Shown piece by piece: positions 44,077 to 56,092 of a stretch of 64,000 nt of DNA. This DNA is from Plenodomus lindquistii (taxonomy: Eukaryota > Ascomycota > Dothideomycetes > Pleosporales > Leptosphaeriaceae), in contig JANUWI010000003.1 of NCBI GenBank assembly GCA_025504975.1, positions 62,001-126,000 on the forward strand, given 5' to 3'. A program made the position numbers and the translations under genes. Under the pieces are notes generated by a model. That model saw nothing but the letters and a program-made list of their open reading frames with translations. It was not told the DNA's origin and searched no databases. Positions within the stretch are counted from its first letter, which is position 1. Every line of letters begins with the position of its first letter.

Positions 44077-47045
44077 ATGAATGCCCTTGTTCTTGCTCCT
44101 GGCAGCTCCAGGTAGTACGTATCGCCGTGCCTGCTCTCTCACGCGTCTGGCATGCACTCTTCTTGTAAGCGAACAGTTACGAGGAAGCTGCGACGATCCT
44201 TCTAACACACCACAAGCACCCTACCAGCAGACGCTACTCTTTTGCTCCCAGTACAATCGCGCCATGCCTTGATTCGCAATGGCCTTCCAAGTCTCGCTGT
44301 GGCAAATCAGAGCGTCCTGCTGCACTCCGCAACCCCCGCCTTGACGCCCTCTGCACATCGCGAGTGTTTCACGCCACACCATCACTCAACGATGAAGAGA
44401 TATCAGAGGACAGCACGGATGCGTCTCTTGCACCTCTGACAATCGAAGAAGACGCTGAAACGGTTGAAGAAGCTGCTGAAAATGCAGAGTCTCACACCCA
44501 AGTCTACCGGGGCAAAGCCGCCCAAGCTTCCCGCTTGCGCCGCAAAGCTCAGCGTCAGAGCAGGCCGGCCACCGTCCTGGCTGCTTTAGATGTTAGATCC
44601 AAAGACATGTACGTCATCGCACCGCCTGGCAAGAAGGATCTGTCCTACGTCAGTCTTCTTGAGCATGGGGGTGTCAACCGGGTCGACGAAGAGCCACAAA
44701 ATCCTCAGCTCAAGGAGGGCGAAAGTCAACAGGACGACCCGATCTCACTATACTCCATCCTCGCACGATATATCCGTCACCATGCCGCGTTGCCCCGCAT
44801 TGAAACGGATTTTGAATTCACTCCCGAGGAATTGGACCTACTCACGTCTAGAAATTATCGCCCTGATAGTGTGAAGAATTGGGCATTGTGTCTTGCTGAA
44901 CCCAATTCTCGGGTAGCTGCTAAAAACCTCGAATCCGGACCAGAGACCCCGCCCTTCTTCTTACTTCTCTTGTTTCTGCGACGAAAGACTGTCCGCGTGT
45001 CTGCTTTGCCCATCATCATGGCGCATGTTCAATCCCAGCTGAAAGACCAACCTATCGTTTGGGACAATCTCAAAATCCTCATCATTCGACTCACCCGTCA
45101 CGCGCGTTTGTCATGGCCAGAATCGATGCCCTGGATTGCGTCGTTATTTACAGCAGAAGCAGCACGACTATTCGACCGACAGGCCAACGCAGAATCAGCT
45201 CACGGGAGCCTCGCAGAATTAACAAGGTTTTGCAATACCTTCCTCGCGCTTCTTTCCCTACCAGCCAGCCTCAATCCAATACAGTCTGCAAAGTTTCAGG
45301 AGGAGGCACAGTTCACAGTTCTGCAATACATGGCTACCTGCCCACAAGCGATTGTCGTGACCGATTTGGGATTTCGGGCAGTCGCAAGGAACCAACTCGC
45401 GCACGCCAAAACGAAGCAAGAACGAGAGTGGGCTGAAATAAAAGGCCCTTCGTGGCCTCCTTGGAAAGAGAACCGCACGGCCATGGACGAAGACAAGAGT
45501 TACGAGTTTGGTGCGTCCAGGGCTTCTAAAATTATTCACCGCATGTTTGAGGCTGGATATAGCGGAAATTATACCACAGACCTTACTCAAATTTATGCGG
45601 GCTGGGATACTGATGCCAGTCCTACCATACAGACCCGAACCTCCGCACCTCGCTTCCAGGACCAGCAGAGCAATCTTCCTTTACGTCGCGCACTTCTGTG
45701 GGCTGGTCGCATTCGCACTACACGCACAACAAGAGAAGCATGGGCTTGCTTTCTGTCCCATGAACAGAGCGAGAAGCGAAGCCATGAGACCATATATCAT
45801 GCCATGTTTGCGAAACTATCTCGTGGTGTTGTAGAACGTGCGCCTGCTCGTGGTTTCCAGCCAGAATCGAACTCGAAAGACCACGAAACTCGGACAACAC
45901 ATCTGCTACCCGGAGACATGCTGGAAGTTCTGCCTGATCCTGTTTCGCCGCTACATGACGTCTTCCTCACTGAGCCAGTCCCGACGTACAAGGAGCTCCT
46001 GCGGCGCATGCAAGCTGCAGGTGTGCGTCCATCAGGCCGTTCTCTCGCTTTCCTGCTAGAAACGTGCCCTGATTTCGAGACTGGCCTCGAAGTCATAGAA
46101 CTTGCCAAGTACGGTCCTGACGCTGGAATAGCGCGCCTGGCTGCCGGTAACCATTTTCCCGACAACACCATTCGATCCATGCCCGCTTATCTTTTCTCGG
46201 CTTTCATTGGACTGCTATGTCGCTTTGGCCAACATCTTCGACCTCTTTTTGATACTTTAGAGTTTTGTGCGACCCAGGAGGAGCACCAGCGTCTTTTCTT
46301 ACTGGACCGGCGATATCTCCTCGATTACGCTCATATGCTACTGATGCACTACACGCCGCGATATCGCCCGTCCTGGATAATCTACCTGGCAAGGCTGGTG
46401 AAAGCGAACCATATCCCGTTGGTCGGGAACGTCACACGGTACCGGATGGTCTGCAAAATCCTTGACCGAATGGACGAGCTGGATCTTGAAGTTGACGACG
46501 AAATTCTTTCTCTTGTCTGTACGGCAACGGCATACACACTCAAGGATATAGAGCTAGGTCGTGTCTCGCCTGAAGACGCGCGCCACCTTCTCGACACCAG
46601 TTCGGCTCGTCTTCGCACCCTGTTCAATGAGCTGGTCTTAGCTAACCTGGGTTCTTATCCCGCTGGGATGGCGACTCTCCCCATTGCAAGACATATCCCT
46701 GGACCTGCTTCGCTCCACGCCTACGTCCGTGTCCTGGGCCTTCTTCGAGACTATGAGGGCTTGTATTCGTTCTCTACGTGGCTTACTAAATACCACGTCG
46801 AGGTGACTGATCGAGCCGAGGCACAACATTCAGGAAGCAAGTTGTTGTTCCGAACGATTGTGGCACTGCGCGACGCTGTAGACGGAACGGAAACACGACC
46901 AGGCGCTCCGGCAGATATTGCACAGCTCATTAGGATGCAGATGGAGGGGGTAGAGGCTTGGGGAGGCTGGCCAGAGCAAAAGTACGTCGACTTGTACCGT
47001 CAAGGGCGCATGAAATCTGCGAGGCCGGTTGTTGGTGGACGATGA
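44077..47045 (+). CDS. Large helical-repeat protein, PPR-like and probably mitochondrial
   Basis: An uninterrupted frame runs from 44169 to the stop at 47045, but its first ATG is about 145 codons in, after conserved-looking sequence, so the start must lie in an upstream exon. My model uses ATG 44077 with donor GTACGT near 44114, a CTAAC branch and an acceptor CTACCAG near 44228; this is tentative. The main frame carries an Arg/Ser/Ala-rich N-terminus compatible with a mitochondrial presequence (RRYSFAPST ... SRVFHATP), then about 850 residues of alpha helices. Among them are a pair typical of PPR-type repeats (TYKELLRRMQAAGVRPSGRSLAFLLETC) and LHAYVRVLGLLRDYEGLYSF near the C-terminus. Such fungal proteins bind mitochondrial RNA. 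The repeat identity is from pattern only. Confidence 0.7.
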
Positions 47046-47591
47046 GGGTTGGTTGTAGAATATGTTCAATACACATAGTGCTCTGATACTCGGTCCACAC
47101 TCGATGACGACTAGGGTAATGTCAACTTGGTTTTCTTTGCGTGGTTTATGCTTGACACTATCGATATCAAAGTTCAAAGCAACGATTTTTGCAAACTCCA
47201 ACCGGGAGAAAAAACCAAGTTATCTACGTATATCCTGTGAATTATTCTATTTGATGGTCCGATACCAAGGATCACTGAGAGTGCCGATGAACGCCTTTTT
47301 TCTTCGACACCATTGTAAAATCTCCATTATCTGCGCAATGCTGGAGACAGTACGGATTGCTTTTTCGCTAGTTGATGGTGATCATATCCGCTAATTAACT
47401 TCCCCTGCCTCTATGGCATCTCTCCGTCCTGATCATGTCTCCGGGTACTTCTGGAGTTCCTTCTCCTTCCACTTTCCGGTCGAAACACTATGTTCGCAGG
47501 CCAAACGAAGAGTTGTCCTAAAGCAGAAGACACATCGCATCCAACATGCCCGTGGCTTCACGGTAGTAAGTCTGCAATTTGACCCCTCATC
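47046..47591. other. Intergenic interval between convergent genes
   Basis: 546 bp of 3' flanks of the helical-repeat gene and the second DUF6594 gene. The plus-strand frame over 47413-47928 is antisense to the DUF6594 exon and is not called. Confidence 0.5.
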
Positions 47592-48617
47592 TCAGCCATT
47601 ACCGCCCATAGATGTGGACAGGTTCCTCGATGTCGGACCTCCGAGATCGCCGGAGACAAAGACGACGAGCACAGCTGCATACGCTGCGGAAGCTCCAAAA
47701 ACCTCGCCTCGTCTCGCGTTGGTCAGAAGACACAAACTCATTCCAAATAAGCTTGTAAAACATGCAATGAGACCGATACGAGCTTTAGGGCCACTGACAA
47801 AATACAAACTTGTGATGGCACCAACTAATTCGACAGCAGCAACTACAGTACTGATCACAGCGACCGTGCGAGTCACATGGCGAAGCCTGAAGTATCTTGT
47901 GTTGTCTTTCGGATTAGTCCCGGTTTGACCCTATAGCTATATTAGTCAACGAGCGGCATTAGATTCTGAGTTGTGTGGGTTCATACCCGTAAAGGCCAAT
48001 GATCGCGTAAGAGTTGCGAAAGCCGGTCATCTTCTTCCGGGACCTTCAACGCCGCAAGGTCGTCCTCATGATCCAGCATTCTGGATGCCTCGCCGTCGAT
48101 GATTGGGAAGGCTTTCTGACCATTAGTATCCCGACTGTGACCCTGAAACCACCTCTTGAACAATCCCAGAGCTCTACTGCTGGGTCGGCCGAGTCCTGCA
48201 ATCTGTGATTGCAAGACGAGGGCCTCATCTACTCTCATCAGTCCAAATCAAATCTGCTCTTTGCTCGACTGACTTACGATATTCCTTCAATCTCACTTTG
48301 GATTCTGCTATTAGTCTCATCAGCTCTTTCTCGGGCCGGGGTTGCACTCCGTTCGCGTTCGCGTTGACGATCAAAGTTTCCCATCGCCTTGCGGATTCGA
48401 TCAACATGACGTCGTTACAATTCGCCATTTGTGTCTCGATCTCGATGATACTTCGTTGTAATGCGAACAGTTCAGCCTGCATGTACAGCAGGTTTCGTGT
48501 GCTGAGGTCATCAAACTTCCGGAAGATCAAAGTTTCGTTGTCTGGATCTTGTGCCATCCAGTGCGCGAGTGCGGGATATCCATCGTGGTACACTCCAAGC
48601 TCGATATCTGCAATCAT
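47592..48617 (-). CDS. Second DUF6594 integral membrane protein
   Basis: Three exons, 48617-48278, 48231-47987 and 47930-47592, encode 307 aa. The opening GYPALAHWMAQDPDNETLIFRKFDDLSTRNLLYMQAELFALQ is the canonical DUF6594 N-terminal helix region. LDEALVLQSQIAGLGRPSSR is rebuilt across intron 1 with acceptor GAGAG; an alternative acceptor three bases later (GTAG) gives HEALVLQ. The C-terminus has three hydrophobic segments (VAVISTVVAAVELVGAITSLYF, ARIGLIACFTSLFGMSLCLL and the last one) and the family motif ARRGEVFGASAAYAAVLVVFVSG. Compared with the copy at 4164-5896 it lacks the acidic N-terminal extension and the Ala-Ser linker. Function unknown. It is divergent to the retropepsin-like gene, 379 bp apart. 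Confidence 0.88.
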
Positions 48618-48996
48618 GATTTTCAGAATGAGTGGTTCGTTGTTTGGAAGGGGGTTTACTCGAGAAGGCTGAAGGGACTATGAAGTTGCTGCATCCATGA
48701 CCACTGGCAGTCTGCCACGACCACCGCCACTTTTGCTGCGCCTGGCCCCCTCCCAAATAAGGCAACCAAGGCGCATTATCTTGATGCACAGCCCCAGCCT
48801 GGTCTGGTTTGTTCTCTACCCGAGTCCGTATGCTTGATCCATCTCAACTCTGCTTTTCTTTCACTGTTGGGAGAATTTTGTTTCACACGCGAAGGCAGTC
48901 GCATCATCTGCAACGCATCGTTCAGTCTGGCGACGCGCAAGTCACAGCATCGCGACTACGACCACAGCAGACCATCGAGTGTAACATTACCCGAAA
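48618..48996. promoter_or_regulatory. Divergent promoter interval
   Basis: 379 bp between two divergent genes, both encoding membrane-anchored proteins. A minus-strand frame here overlaps the leader of the DUF6594 gene and has no domain. Confidence 0.4.
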
Positions 48997-51567
48997 ATGA
49001 AGGGCACCAATGGCGATGTCAAAGATAGTCCAGCACTAGATGGAGATGATCGTAAGTACATAGCGCAAGTTGCTTGTTGTTTACTGATGCGATATACATC
49101 CAGTGGCTCGGCGGATGATCCAGTACTTTACAACTGATATCAAGCGCATACTTTGGACCGCTATTTTGCTCTTTTGCCGGCCGCGGCTATTTTACCTACT
49201 ATGGTGCCTTCCCATTGTCGCCTACATCCTCTTCCAGTTTTACGAAGCCACTATTGTAGGATTCGGGCTCCTCCACGATTTTCTCGATGGTCACAGTCTA
49301 TCGCACGCACTGAAACGCATGCGTATGCTTGGTGATCGCTTCCCGCGCCTATCAAGCTATACCGCATTGCGTACAATTTTAGTCAAGAGTCTCTTACCAC
49401 ACTATGGCTCTCGTCCGTTGACAAGAAGCGAAGGAGGCAATGGCCAAACCAAAGACTCCCTATGTTCAGTTGACAATCCACATCATTCACTCCATGACTT
49501 CAATCTTCCAAACTCTGTTCCCTGGGAATTGTCCCAATTTGGAAAGGTACGAGAACGGACCTCCAATCTGCCAGGCTCCTGGCATGTTAGCCGCAAACTT
49601 CTCCACTTGGCGGCCGACATTCTCAACGCGTACCATTTGGGCATCTCACTTAACATGAACGATACAAAGGATGAGTCCTCCACAGTGGTACACAAGCAGA
49701 ACGCATACATCCCCTCGATTGCTGAGTCGAGTCCGGAACTCAGTGACAAAGACATGCTTTCCGGCCTTGATGTCCCCACCCAGGATCACGATAATACCTC
49801 CAGATCCGGAGCGGAACAGGCTCACAGACCCGAATGCCCAAAGTCAGAAAGTAAAGACATTGATGATTCCAAACACGGGGTATCATCGATCGTCACTGCA
49901 CCCGAACATAGCCCTGTGTGTGGCCAAGAGCTCTTAATGGACGTAGTGGTCGAAGAGAAGGATTCGACCTCAATGCAAGATATTGAGGAGATTTTCGACA
50001 ATCCGTACCGAGAACCTACAGTTCCTGCGTGTGATCCGCATGTCATTGCGGTGAAGTTGGCCGATTTGCCAGACGTCCCATGTTCACCGACAACCTCCGC
50101 CAACGTTATTACTTCAGAGGTTGACACTGCTGTAGACGCGAATGTGGAATGGAGCAGGTTCGAAGTCAATCGCAGCAATGCTGATGATTTAAGGCGTACT
50201 TCTCGACAACTAGAGGTTCCGGGTCGTTTGGGCCCTTTGCAGGTTACGGCTATCCCTGACTTTGGATCAAGCTTCAACATCATCTCCGACAGCACTGCAT
50301 TGCTGCTGGAATCGAACATTGACACACACAATGCAAGACAGTTTGGCCTTCCAAACGGCGCAAGCGGTTCCTTCCTTGGGACTATCGAAATACCATGGTC
50401 GTTTTCTGGCGAAGAAGATCAGGCTTGGACTCGGGTATTTCATGTATTGAAAAACTGCGTTCATCCCGTCATGCTCGGACGTGAATTTCTCATTGAGACT
50501 GAGACGTTATCAAAGCACCTGCATCGTGTCACGGAAAAGATACTGGAGAGCCTCACGATCCCACGTCGCCTACTCTTCGTCGATACTCCAGCAGAACGAG
50601 CGACGTCGCGGGAACGTATCCTAGGTCTTATCAACGGCCGCCCGATCGGCGGTCTTGCCGATACATGTTCAGACTTTACCATCATCAAGCGATCCGCAGC
50701 CAAGAAGTTAGGACTTGCGATTCTAGAAGGCGAGGACCATACAACAGAAGTGCAATTTGTCGATGGCTCGACTGCATTCACAACGGGCATGATACCCAAT
50801 GTTCGGTGGTGCTTCAGTGTAACTCTGGCGGAAAGCGATATACACACGGTCGACGTACACGTCATGGATGACATCCCGTGCGCGTTCATCCTCGATCGGT
50901 GGTTACTGTGGGACAATCGCGCTTTCTTAAACTATCAAGACTCGTTTATCGACATCGGCCAGTGTAACATCCATGCTTGTGATCCTGTTTGTCTCATCAC
51001 AGAAGTCAAGGAATCCAAGATTGGCGCTGCAATCGGACGGATGTTTCACCCCCCACAGAATCCAGGTGAGTGCTTGCTTTTCCGTGCACGCTTTTGGTTC
51101 GATATGCTGACTCCCGTACAGTTGCCGGCAGCGCAAATATCCAGCCAATTCAGCCAAGCCATACAAGCCCGCAAGAGGAAGCGCGGACTCGAGGGGCTGC
51201 AAAGGATAGAATTAGGAGTATCACGAACGAGACTGATCGCAGAGCCGCCCAAATCGAAGAAGACGAGCGAATTCGCCTCTGGAATTCTTTTAATTCGATT
51301 TTCCTTGCGAATCGATCTAAAGCTACCGGTAACGTCGCAAGTGGTATAGCTACGGGTGCTGCACCAGGCAATTCCCCTGTCACGACTACAGCTATCCCAT
51401 CTAGTGTCTCGGGCCCTACCAATCTCATACCCGCTGCCGGACCCTCCAGTGCGCCACAAGCATCGTCTAGTGGTAAGAAGAAACGCAAGAGCAAGACCAA
51501 GGCACGCAAAGGAAAAAGATCCTACATTCCCGAATGTATAGCGTCTCTGCGTGAAGTTAAAGACTAG
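48997..51567 (+). CDS. Membrane-anchored protein with two retropepsin-like domains
   Basis: Three exons, 48997-49051, 49104-51065 and 51122-51567, encode 820 aa. A hydrophobic segment at about 46-74 (LFYLLWCLPIVAYILFQFY) should anchor it. Residues 150-390 are low complexity and acidic. Two aspartyl-protease-like folds follow. The first begins AIPDFGSSFNIIS (Asp404 in D-F-G-S), with a flap-like NGASGSFLGTIEIP and a psi-loop strand HPVMLGREFL. The second begins GLADTCSDFTIIKRS (Asp538 in D-T-C-S), with VQFVDGSTAFTTG and a strand CAFILDRWLL. Both depart from the retropepsin consensus D-[ST]-G-[AS]: F replaces T/S in one and C replaces G in the other. The C-terminus is Ala/Ser-rich and ends in a basic cluster (KKKRKSKTKARKGKR). 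There is no reverse transcriptase or integrase nearby, so it is a cellular gene, not a retroelement. Confidence 0.75.
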
Positions 51568-51652
51568 CTAGCAAATGCAGGGGATCTCACTCTTAGGCTG
51601 TGCTTGGAGCACTACAACTGGCCGTGATGGAGGACATAGATATCAAGAAAAT

Positions 51653-52636
51653 TCAAACATCCTCCTCATCCGTCCCACTATCCCCCTTCTCCACCACAAT
51701 CTCAGCCCTCTTCCTCTTCCTCGCTTGCTTCACCACCCTCGCCGTCCCCTCGCTAACATTCATCCTCGCATCCCCTTTCATAAGACCATCTGAACCACCC
51801 TGCAGACCAGGGATCTGGGGGCCGAAGATGAGATTGTCATAGCCGGCCATGACGTGGTATCCTTTTGTTAGATCGACGAAGCGTGTGCCACAACCTGTGT
51901 GGAGTGTGTTATTCTTGAACTCGAACTCGGTGGGATGGGATGAGTGTGCGGGGATGAAGTGGTGAATAGGAAGGGGAGGGAGAAAGACGTACCAACAAGA
52001 TGCGCACTCGCATACACACCCTTCATAAACCCAACAAAATGCTCTGCACTCTCTGCATGAAACTCTGCACACCCGTCGTACGGCGCGCTTTGCATGCTTC
52101 CTGCACTCGCTTCGAATAGTGGTTCCAGCGCTGCTTTGTGTTGGGGTTCTTGGTGGAACTATCGTTTCGTTAGCATCAGCATCAGCATCAGCATCAGCAT
52201 CAATCACCACCACTACCCATGCATAGTGGTATATCTCCATTCTCAGTCTCCTTTTTTCTTTTCTTTTCTTTTCTTTCTTCCATCACGTATACTTCTTTCA
52301 AACAGGAAGGAAGGAAACTTTTACAACCCAACGCACCTGCACATATCTCCCCAACAAGACCCCACTATTCTTGACCTGCATTGTCAAATCCGCATGCACG
52401 CTCTTCCAGTGCTCGTGGAAGAATTCATCGCTGAGTTCGGGCTTCTTGTTGAAGAAGACGAGGGCGCGGAAGTAGGGCTGTTGGTTTGAGCCGCTGCCTA
52501 GTGCGAGCTCGGTGAAGTGGTAGGTGTGGGTGTGGTGGTTTGGGCAGGGGGTTGCTGTTGCTGTTGCTGGGGTGGGTTTGGCGATTGGTGAGGTCATGGT
52601 GGGTGGTAAGGTGCAGGTTGTGGTTGTGGTTGACAT
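51653..52636 (-). CDS. EthD-domain-like protein (ferredoxin-like alpha/beta barrel)
   Basis: Three exons, 52636-52337, 52158-51993 and 51894-51653, encode 235 aa. After a Thr/Pro-rich N-terminus (1-45) comes the EthD-type opening (YFRALVFFNKKPELSDEFFHEHWKSVHADLTM, then GRYVQFHQEP). The second half contains PYDGCAEFHAESAEHFVGFMKGVY and, after the last splice, DLTKGYHVMAGYDNLIFGPQIPG. EthD-like domains are small dimeric barrels found in some degradation and polyketide-tailoring proteins. The substrate here is unknown. A (CAGCAT)n run sits in intron 1 (about 52174-52202). The C-terminus is basic (KQARKRKRAEI). The gene ends only 85 bp from the stop of the convergent retropepsin-like gene. Confidence 0.8.
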
Positions 52637-54044
52637 TTTGGTTGGTGGGGGGAGGAAGGAGGTGAGATGGGTGTTGCGTAAGATGAGTGATGGGGTGGTG
52701 GGTGAGATGAGAGTCAGGTAAGTTGAGCGTCAGTGACATGTGTGTCGAAATAAAAGCGTAGAAGGCGTATTCCAAATCCAACGTGACAACGCCTGTGTAT
52801 GCTCAGACGAAGAAGCAAGAAAAGCACAAATGGCAGTACCACTTTCTCTCGTCAAAAGCAAAGCAGAGTAAAAAATCAAGCCGTAGTAGACAACATCACA
52901 GACTGCCCTGACCCAAGCACTACCATCACCGCTTCGTTTTATACACATCTAGTTATGGTACCCATGAGGTCACCACCAACCCAACCTAACAATCAACGAT
53001 GATCTCTGCCCATAAAATCTCAATACATGCACACGCATTCCTTTCTCTTTCACCACAGTATCCCTTCCAATCCACCGTCCACCCCCACCCACATTCAACC
53101 TCGCCGACCATCCTGATCCCCATCCATCAAACCACCACTATTGGTGGATACCTCCACCCCTCCCCCTCCCCTTCGTGAACCCAACTCCAACAAGGGCAGC
53201 CCTTGACTTGGTAAAGAAAAGGTGGAAGGTGGAGAGACACATGGGTAACATTCGTACTAGCGCCACCAACGCCACGCCCACGCCACGCCACGCGGGCTAG
53301 AATCTCTGTGTAACACAACTGGCATATATCCGATCGATCGTGTTACACACGATTTTGCGGAAAACCGCTATTTGTCAGATGAGATGGGACTAAAGATAGG
53401 CAAAGGCGATCTGTTTACTTTTTTTTTGGAAAAAAACAACAACAACACAGGGTGCGAAGGGAAGAGTGCACTGGTGTAGACTGTGGTTCTCCGGTGGAAC
53501 CAAATGCAAGCAAGTATCAATGCGCCTCTCTAGCAAGTCGCAGTTAATGTAACCTTCGCTCCTTCTACCATCGAAAATCCACTCGTCTTACTTTTCCGAC
53601 AAAGAGACGTGGAAGGCCAATCAATGGCAGATAAGTCTCTGACAGGCATGTCGTAACAATCGTCCAACTACACGGCAATCTAGAAGCTGTCTGGCTAGCT
53701 CCTACTCTACTACTTACCCAGTCGACTGTGCTTTATCAGTCTGACTGTACTGTGGCTTTTACAAGTACAAGAGTTGACATCGAAGGCTGTGTGCGGGAAC
53801 TTTGCTAGCATTGATTCCAGAGTAAGGGGGTGGGCAAGGGCAAGGGCAAGGGCTGCATGGATCCTTTGATAATTTCTCTCTTTCATGGAAGAATAATGGA
53901 GTACCGAGGTAATCCGATTGAAAAAACTGCGCTATTAGACATGCACCCTCAAAGTCTTACTCAACTATCAAGTTCGGCACATCTAACGTTCCTCCTCTCG
54001 CCAACACAGTTGACCTAGCCACCCACGCTGTCAAGATTACTCCT
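52637..54044. other. 1.4-kb gene-free interval
   Basis: No coding frame on either strand has domain or splice support. It contains an A/C-rich part near 53000-53130, an inverted repeat at 53307-53349 (separate entry), an A/T-run at 53418-53445 and a GGGCAA repeat near 53830-53852. The EthD-like promoter should lie at its left end. Confidence 0.5.
53307..53349. repeat. Inverted repeat with 12-nt arms
   Basis: TGTGTAACACAA (53307-53318) and TCGTGTTACACA (53338-53349) are reverse complements at 11 of 12 positions, separated by 19 nt that include CGATCGATCG. The right arm is itself the start of a smaller palindrome, ATCGTGT-TAC-ACACGAT (53337-53353). It could be a binding site for a dimeric factor, or chance. 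Nothing else in the region supports a role. Confidence 0.5.
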
Positions 54045-56092
54045 CTACACCACAATCCTAGCCTCGCCTGCAACCCCGGCCATAGTACCATTCGCAGGAC
54101 CAAGATCCCGTCCCGTCTCCGCTTTTACATAATCCCGCATCATCTCTGTGATTCCCAGTTGTCCACCCCACTTGACCGTGTTGACCATGGTATCAACCAT
54201 CATCATGGTCATAATGACTGCACCGGGCGGCGGCTGGGGAAGACCGTACTTGTCTGTGCGGGCATCCTGGCGACGTTCGGGTCTAGCGGTTTCGGTGCCG
54301 TTGCCAGCGGGACGTTCGCCCTCGGGAAGGGTGATGGTGCTGGTGGTGGATGGTGGGGCTTCGGGGGTGGGTGTTTGGCCTTCGGGGGTGGGTGTCTGGC
54401 CTTCGGCGGGAGGTGTCTGGCCTTGAGCGGGCTGGGGTTGGGCGGCGGCGCCTCCTTCCATTCTTTGCATGAGGAGGATGTATTCTCCGTCAACTTGGCG
54501 GACGGGGACGGCGATGCGCATGTTGGCTTGTTCGAGGGCGGCGTTGGCTTGGATGGGAGTGAAGGTGGGAGCGAGAAGGAGTGCAGCAGCTACGGGGTTG
54601 TTGCCGGTTGTTGGAGTACCTGCTTGTCCGGTTTGGCCGGTTTGACCAACTTGACCAGTCTGTCCGGTCTGGCCTTGCGCAATTTGTCCAACCTGCTGAG
54701 GCTGGGTAGCTTGTCCAACTTGGGTGAGCTGTCCAGCTTGTGCAGTCTGGTCAACTTGGGTACTCTGTCCAGCTTGTACGGCCTGTCCCGCCTGTATAGA
54801 TTGACCTGCCTGTCCAGCTTGAACTTGGCGAGCAACTTCCCTCCTAAACTCATCGCGTGTCTCTCCACGACGAGCAGGAGCACCAGCAGCAGCGCCTCCA
54901 AGATTTGCCGTGGCACCGCCGGGGTTCTGAAGAACGCCACGCTGTGCAACAGCAATTGCGACTTGACCAGTGGGAGGAATGCCTATGTCAGAGTAAGTAT
55001 GTGCGATCATCCGAGCAAGAGCTTGTATAGTTTGGGGAAAACGTACCCATTGCCTGCATCATCTTCTGAATTCGAACGGCGTTGACTAGTTGCGTGTTAG
55101 TATGAAGTCGGTAAGCAGGTTCAGGGTAACTTACTGGGCATTTGAACGACAGTGACTTGCTGATTGAGATCAGGAGTGACTGCCGCCAAGTTGGTGACGA
55201 CGGAGTATCGGTAATCATCTGCACCCATTTAGCAAATTGATCATCGACCTTGTGCACCTTGATGAACTTACTAACGGGCTCCGTGCCCTGTAGTGCGGCC
55301 AGCATGCTCGCGTCGATACCATCTTTCACGTCAACGTTCATGGTCATCGGCTGAGTCGCGCGGGTAGACATCCTGAATCCATCCTCGAACTCATTCTCCT
55401 GGAGCCCTGTGCCCTGGATAGCGACCGACGTTGCCGAGTCACTACCGAATGGAACGACGAGGGTGTTTGTTTCGACAGTCTGACGACCGACGATCATGTA
55501 TTCTCCGTCGAGTTGATTGCGCTTGACCATGCGGACAGTCATGTCAGTGCTACATGTTGTTAGCAAGTAGTTGTTGGTTATAAATAATTCCACCTACCCG
55601 TTGACGGTTCTGATGCTCTCCTGGATCATCCAAGTCTGTCTATCTGGCGATAACATAGCCACGTAGGTGTTGTCTGGCTGAACAGCAAGGGCTGCCAGTT
55701 GATCTGGGGTCATGGCCATTTGAATCTGTCCACCAACGAGGTCGGTGGCACCATTCGTGCTGACAGTCATGGACTGCGGCGAGACAGCAACAAAAGGCTG
55801 GCCAGTGGTACCGGTGACCTGATTCGCGGGGATAGCCGGGGTTTGTTGATTAACGATTAACTGTTGTTGCTTTTGCGAGAAGGTTTCGATCTTGGAGCGA
55901 TCGGGGAATTGGAAGGAGTTCAGAGCCATCTATTGTCGGTCAATTCCAGTGATCTCGAAGCCTTTCGAGTTCAATGCTTACGTCGCCATTGATGTTGAGC
56001 ACCTGATTGAACTGGACCTGCTGGGTCTGGGCAAACACTGACAAGCAGCTCAAAAAGACCACTAATAGTGTAGAGACAGTACCGGACGTCAT
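54045..56092 (-). CDS. Secreted Gln/Gly/Pro-rich repeat protein
   Basis: Six exons encode 593 aa: 56092-55982, 55929-55598, 55549-55272, 55218-55135, 55085-55047 and 54982-54045. The N-terminus MTSGTVSTLLVVFLSCLSVFAQ is a clean signal peptide. The first 280 residues look folded and beta-rich, with two similar blocks, VAMLSPDRQTWMIQES and VKRNQLDGEYMIVGRQT. A comparable block, VPVRQVDGEYILLMQRM, recurs after the repeats. Between them is a Gln-rich tract of pentamer-like units (QAGQS, QVGQA, QTGQT), and a second tract has PAEGQTPTPEGQ units. A hydrophobic, Met-rich segment lies near the C-terminus (PPGAVIMTMMMVDTMV). There is no catalytic motif or GPI signal. It is probably a cell-wall or extracellular protein. 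The antisense strand is open for about 300 codons over the repeat because of its composition. Confidence 0.75.

Noticed and set aside
48997..51567. Retroelement polyprotein remnant
   Set aside because: The retropepsin-like folds sit in an intact spliced gene with its own membrane anchor and C-terminus. No reverse transcriptase, RNase H, integrase or LTR is visible nearby.
54159..55085. 308-codon plus-strand frame over the secreted repeat protein
   Set aside because: It is exactly antisense to the Gln/Gly repeats. CAG/GGT-rich repeats leave the other strand open, and it crosses minus-strand introns with supported splice sites.
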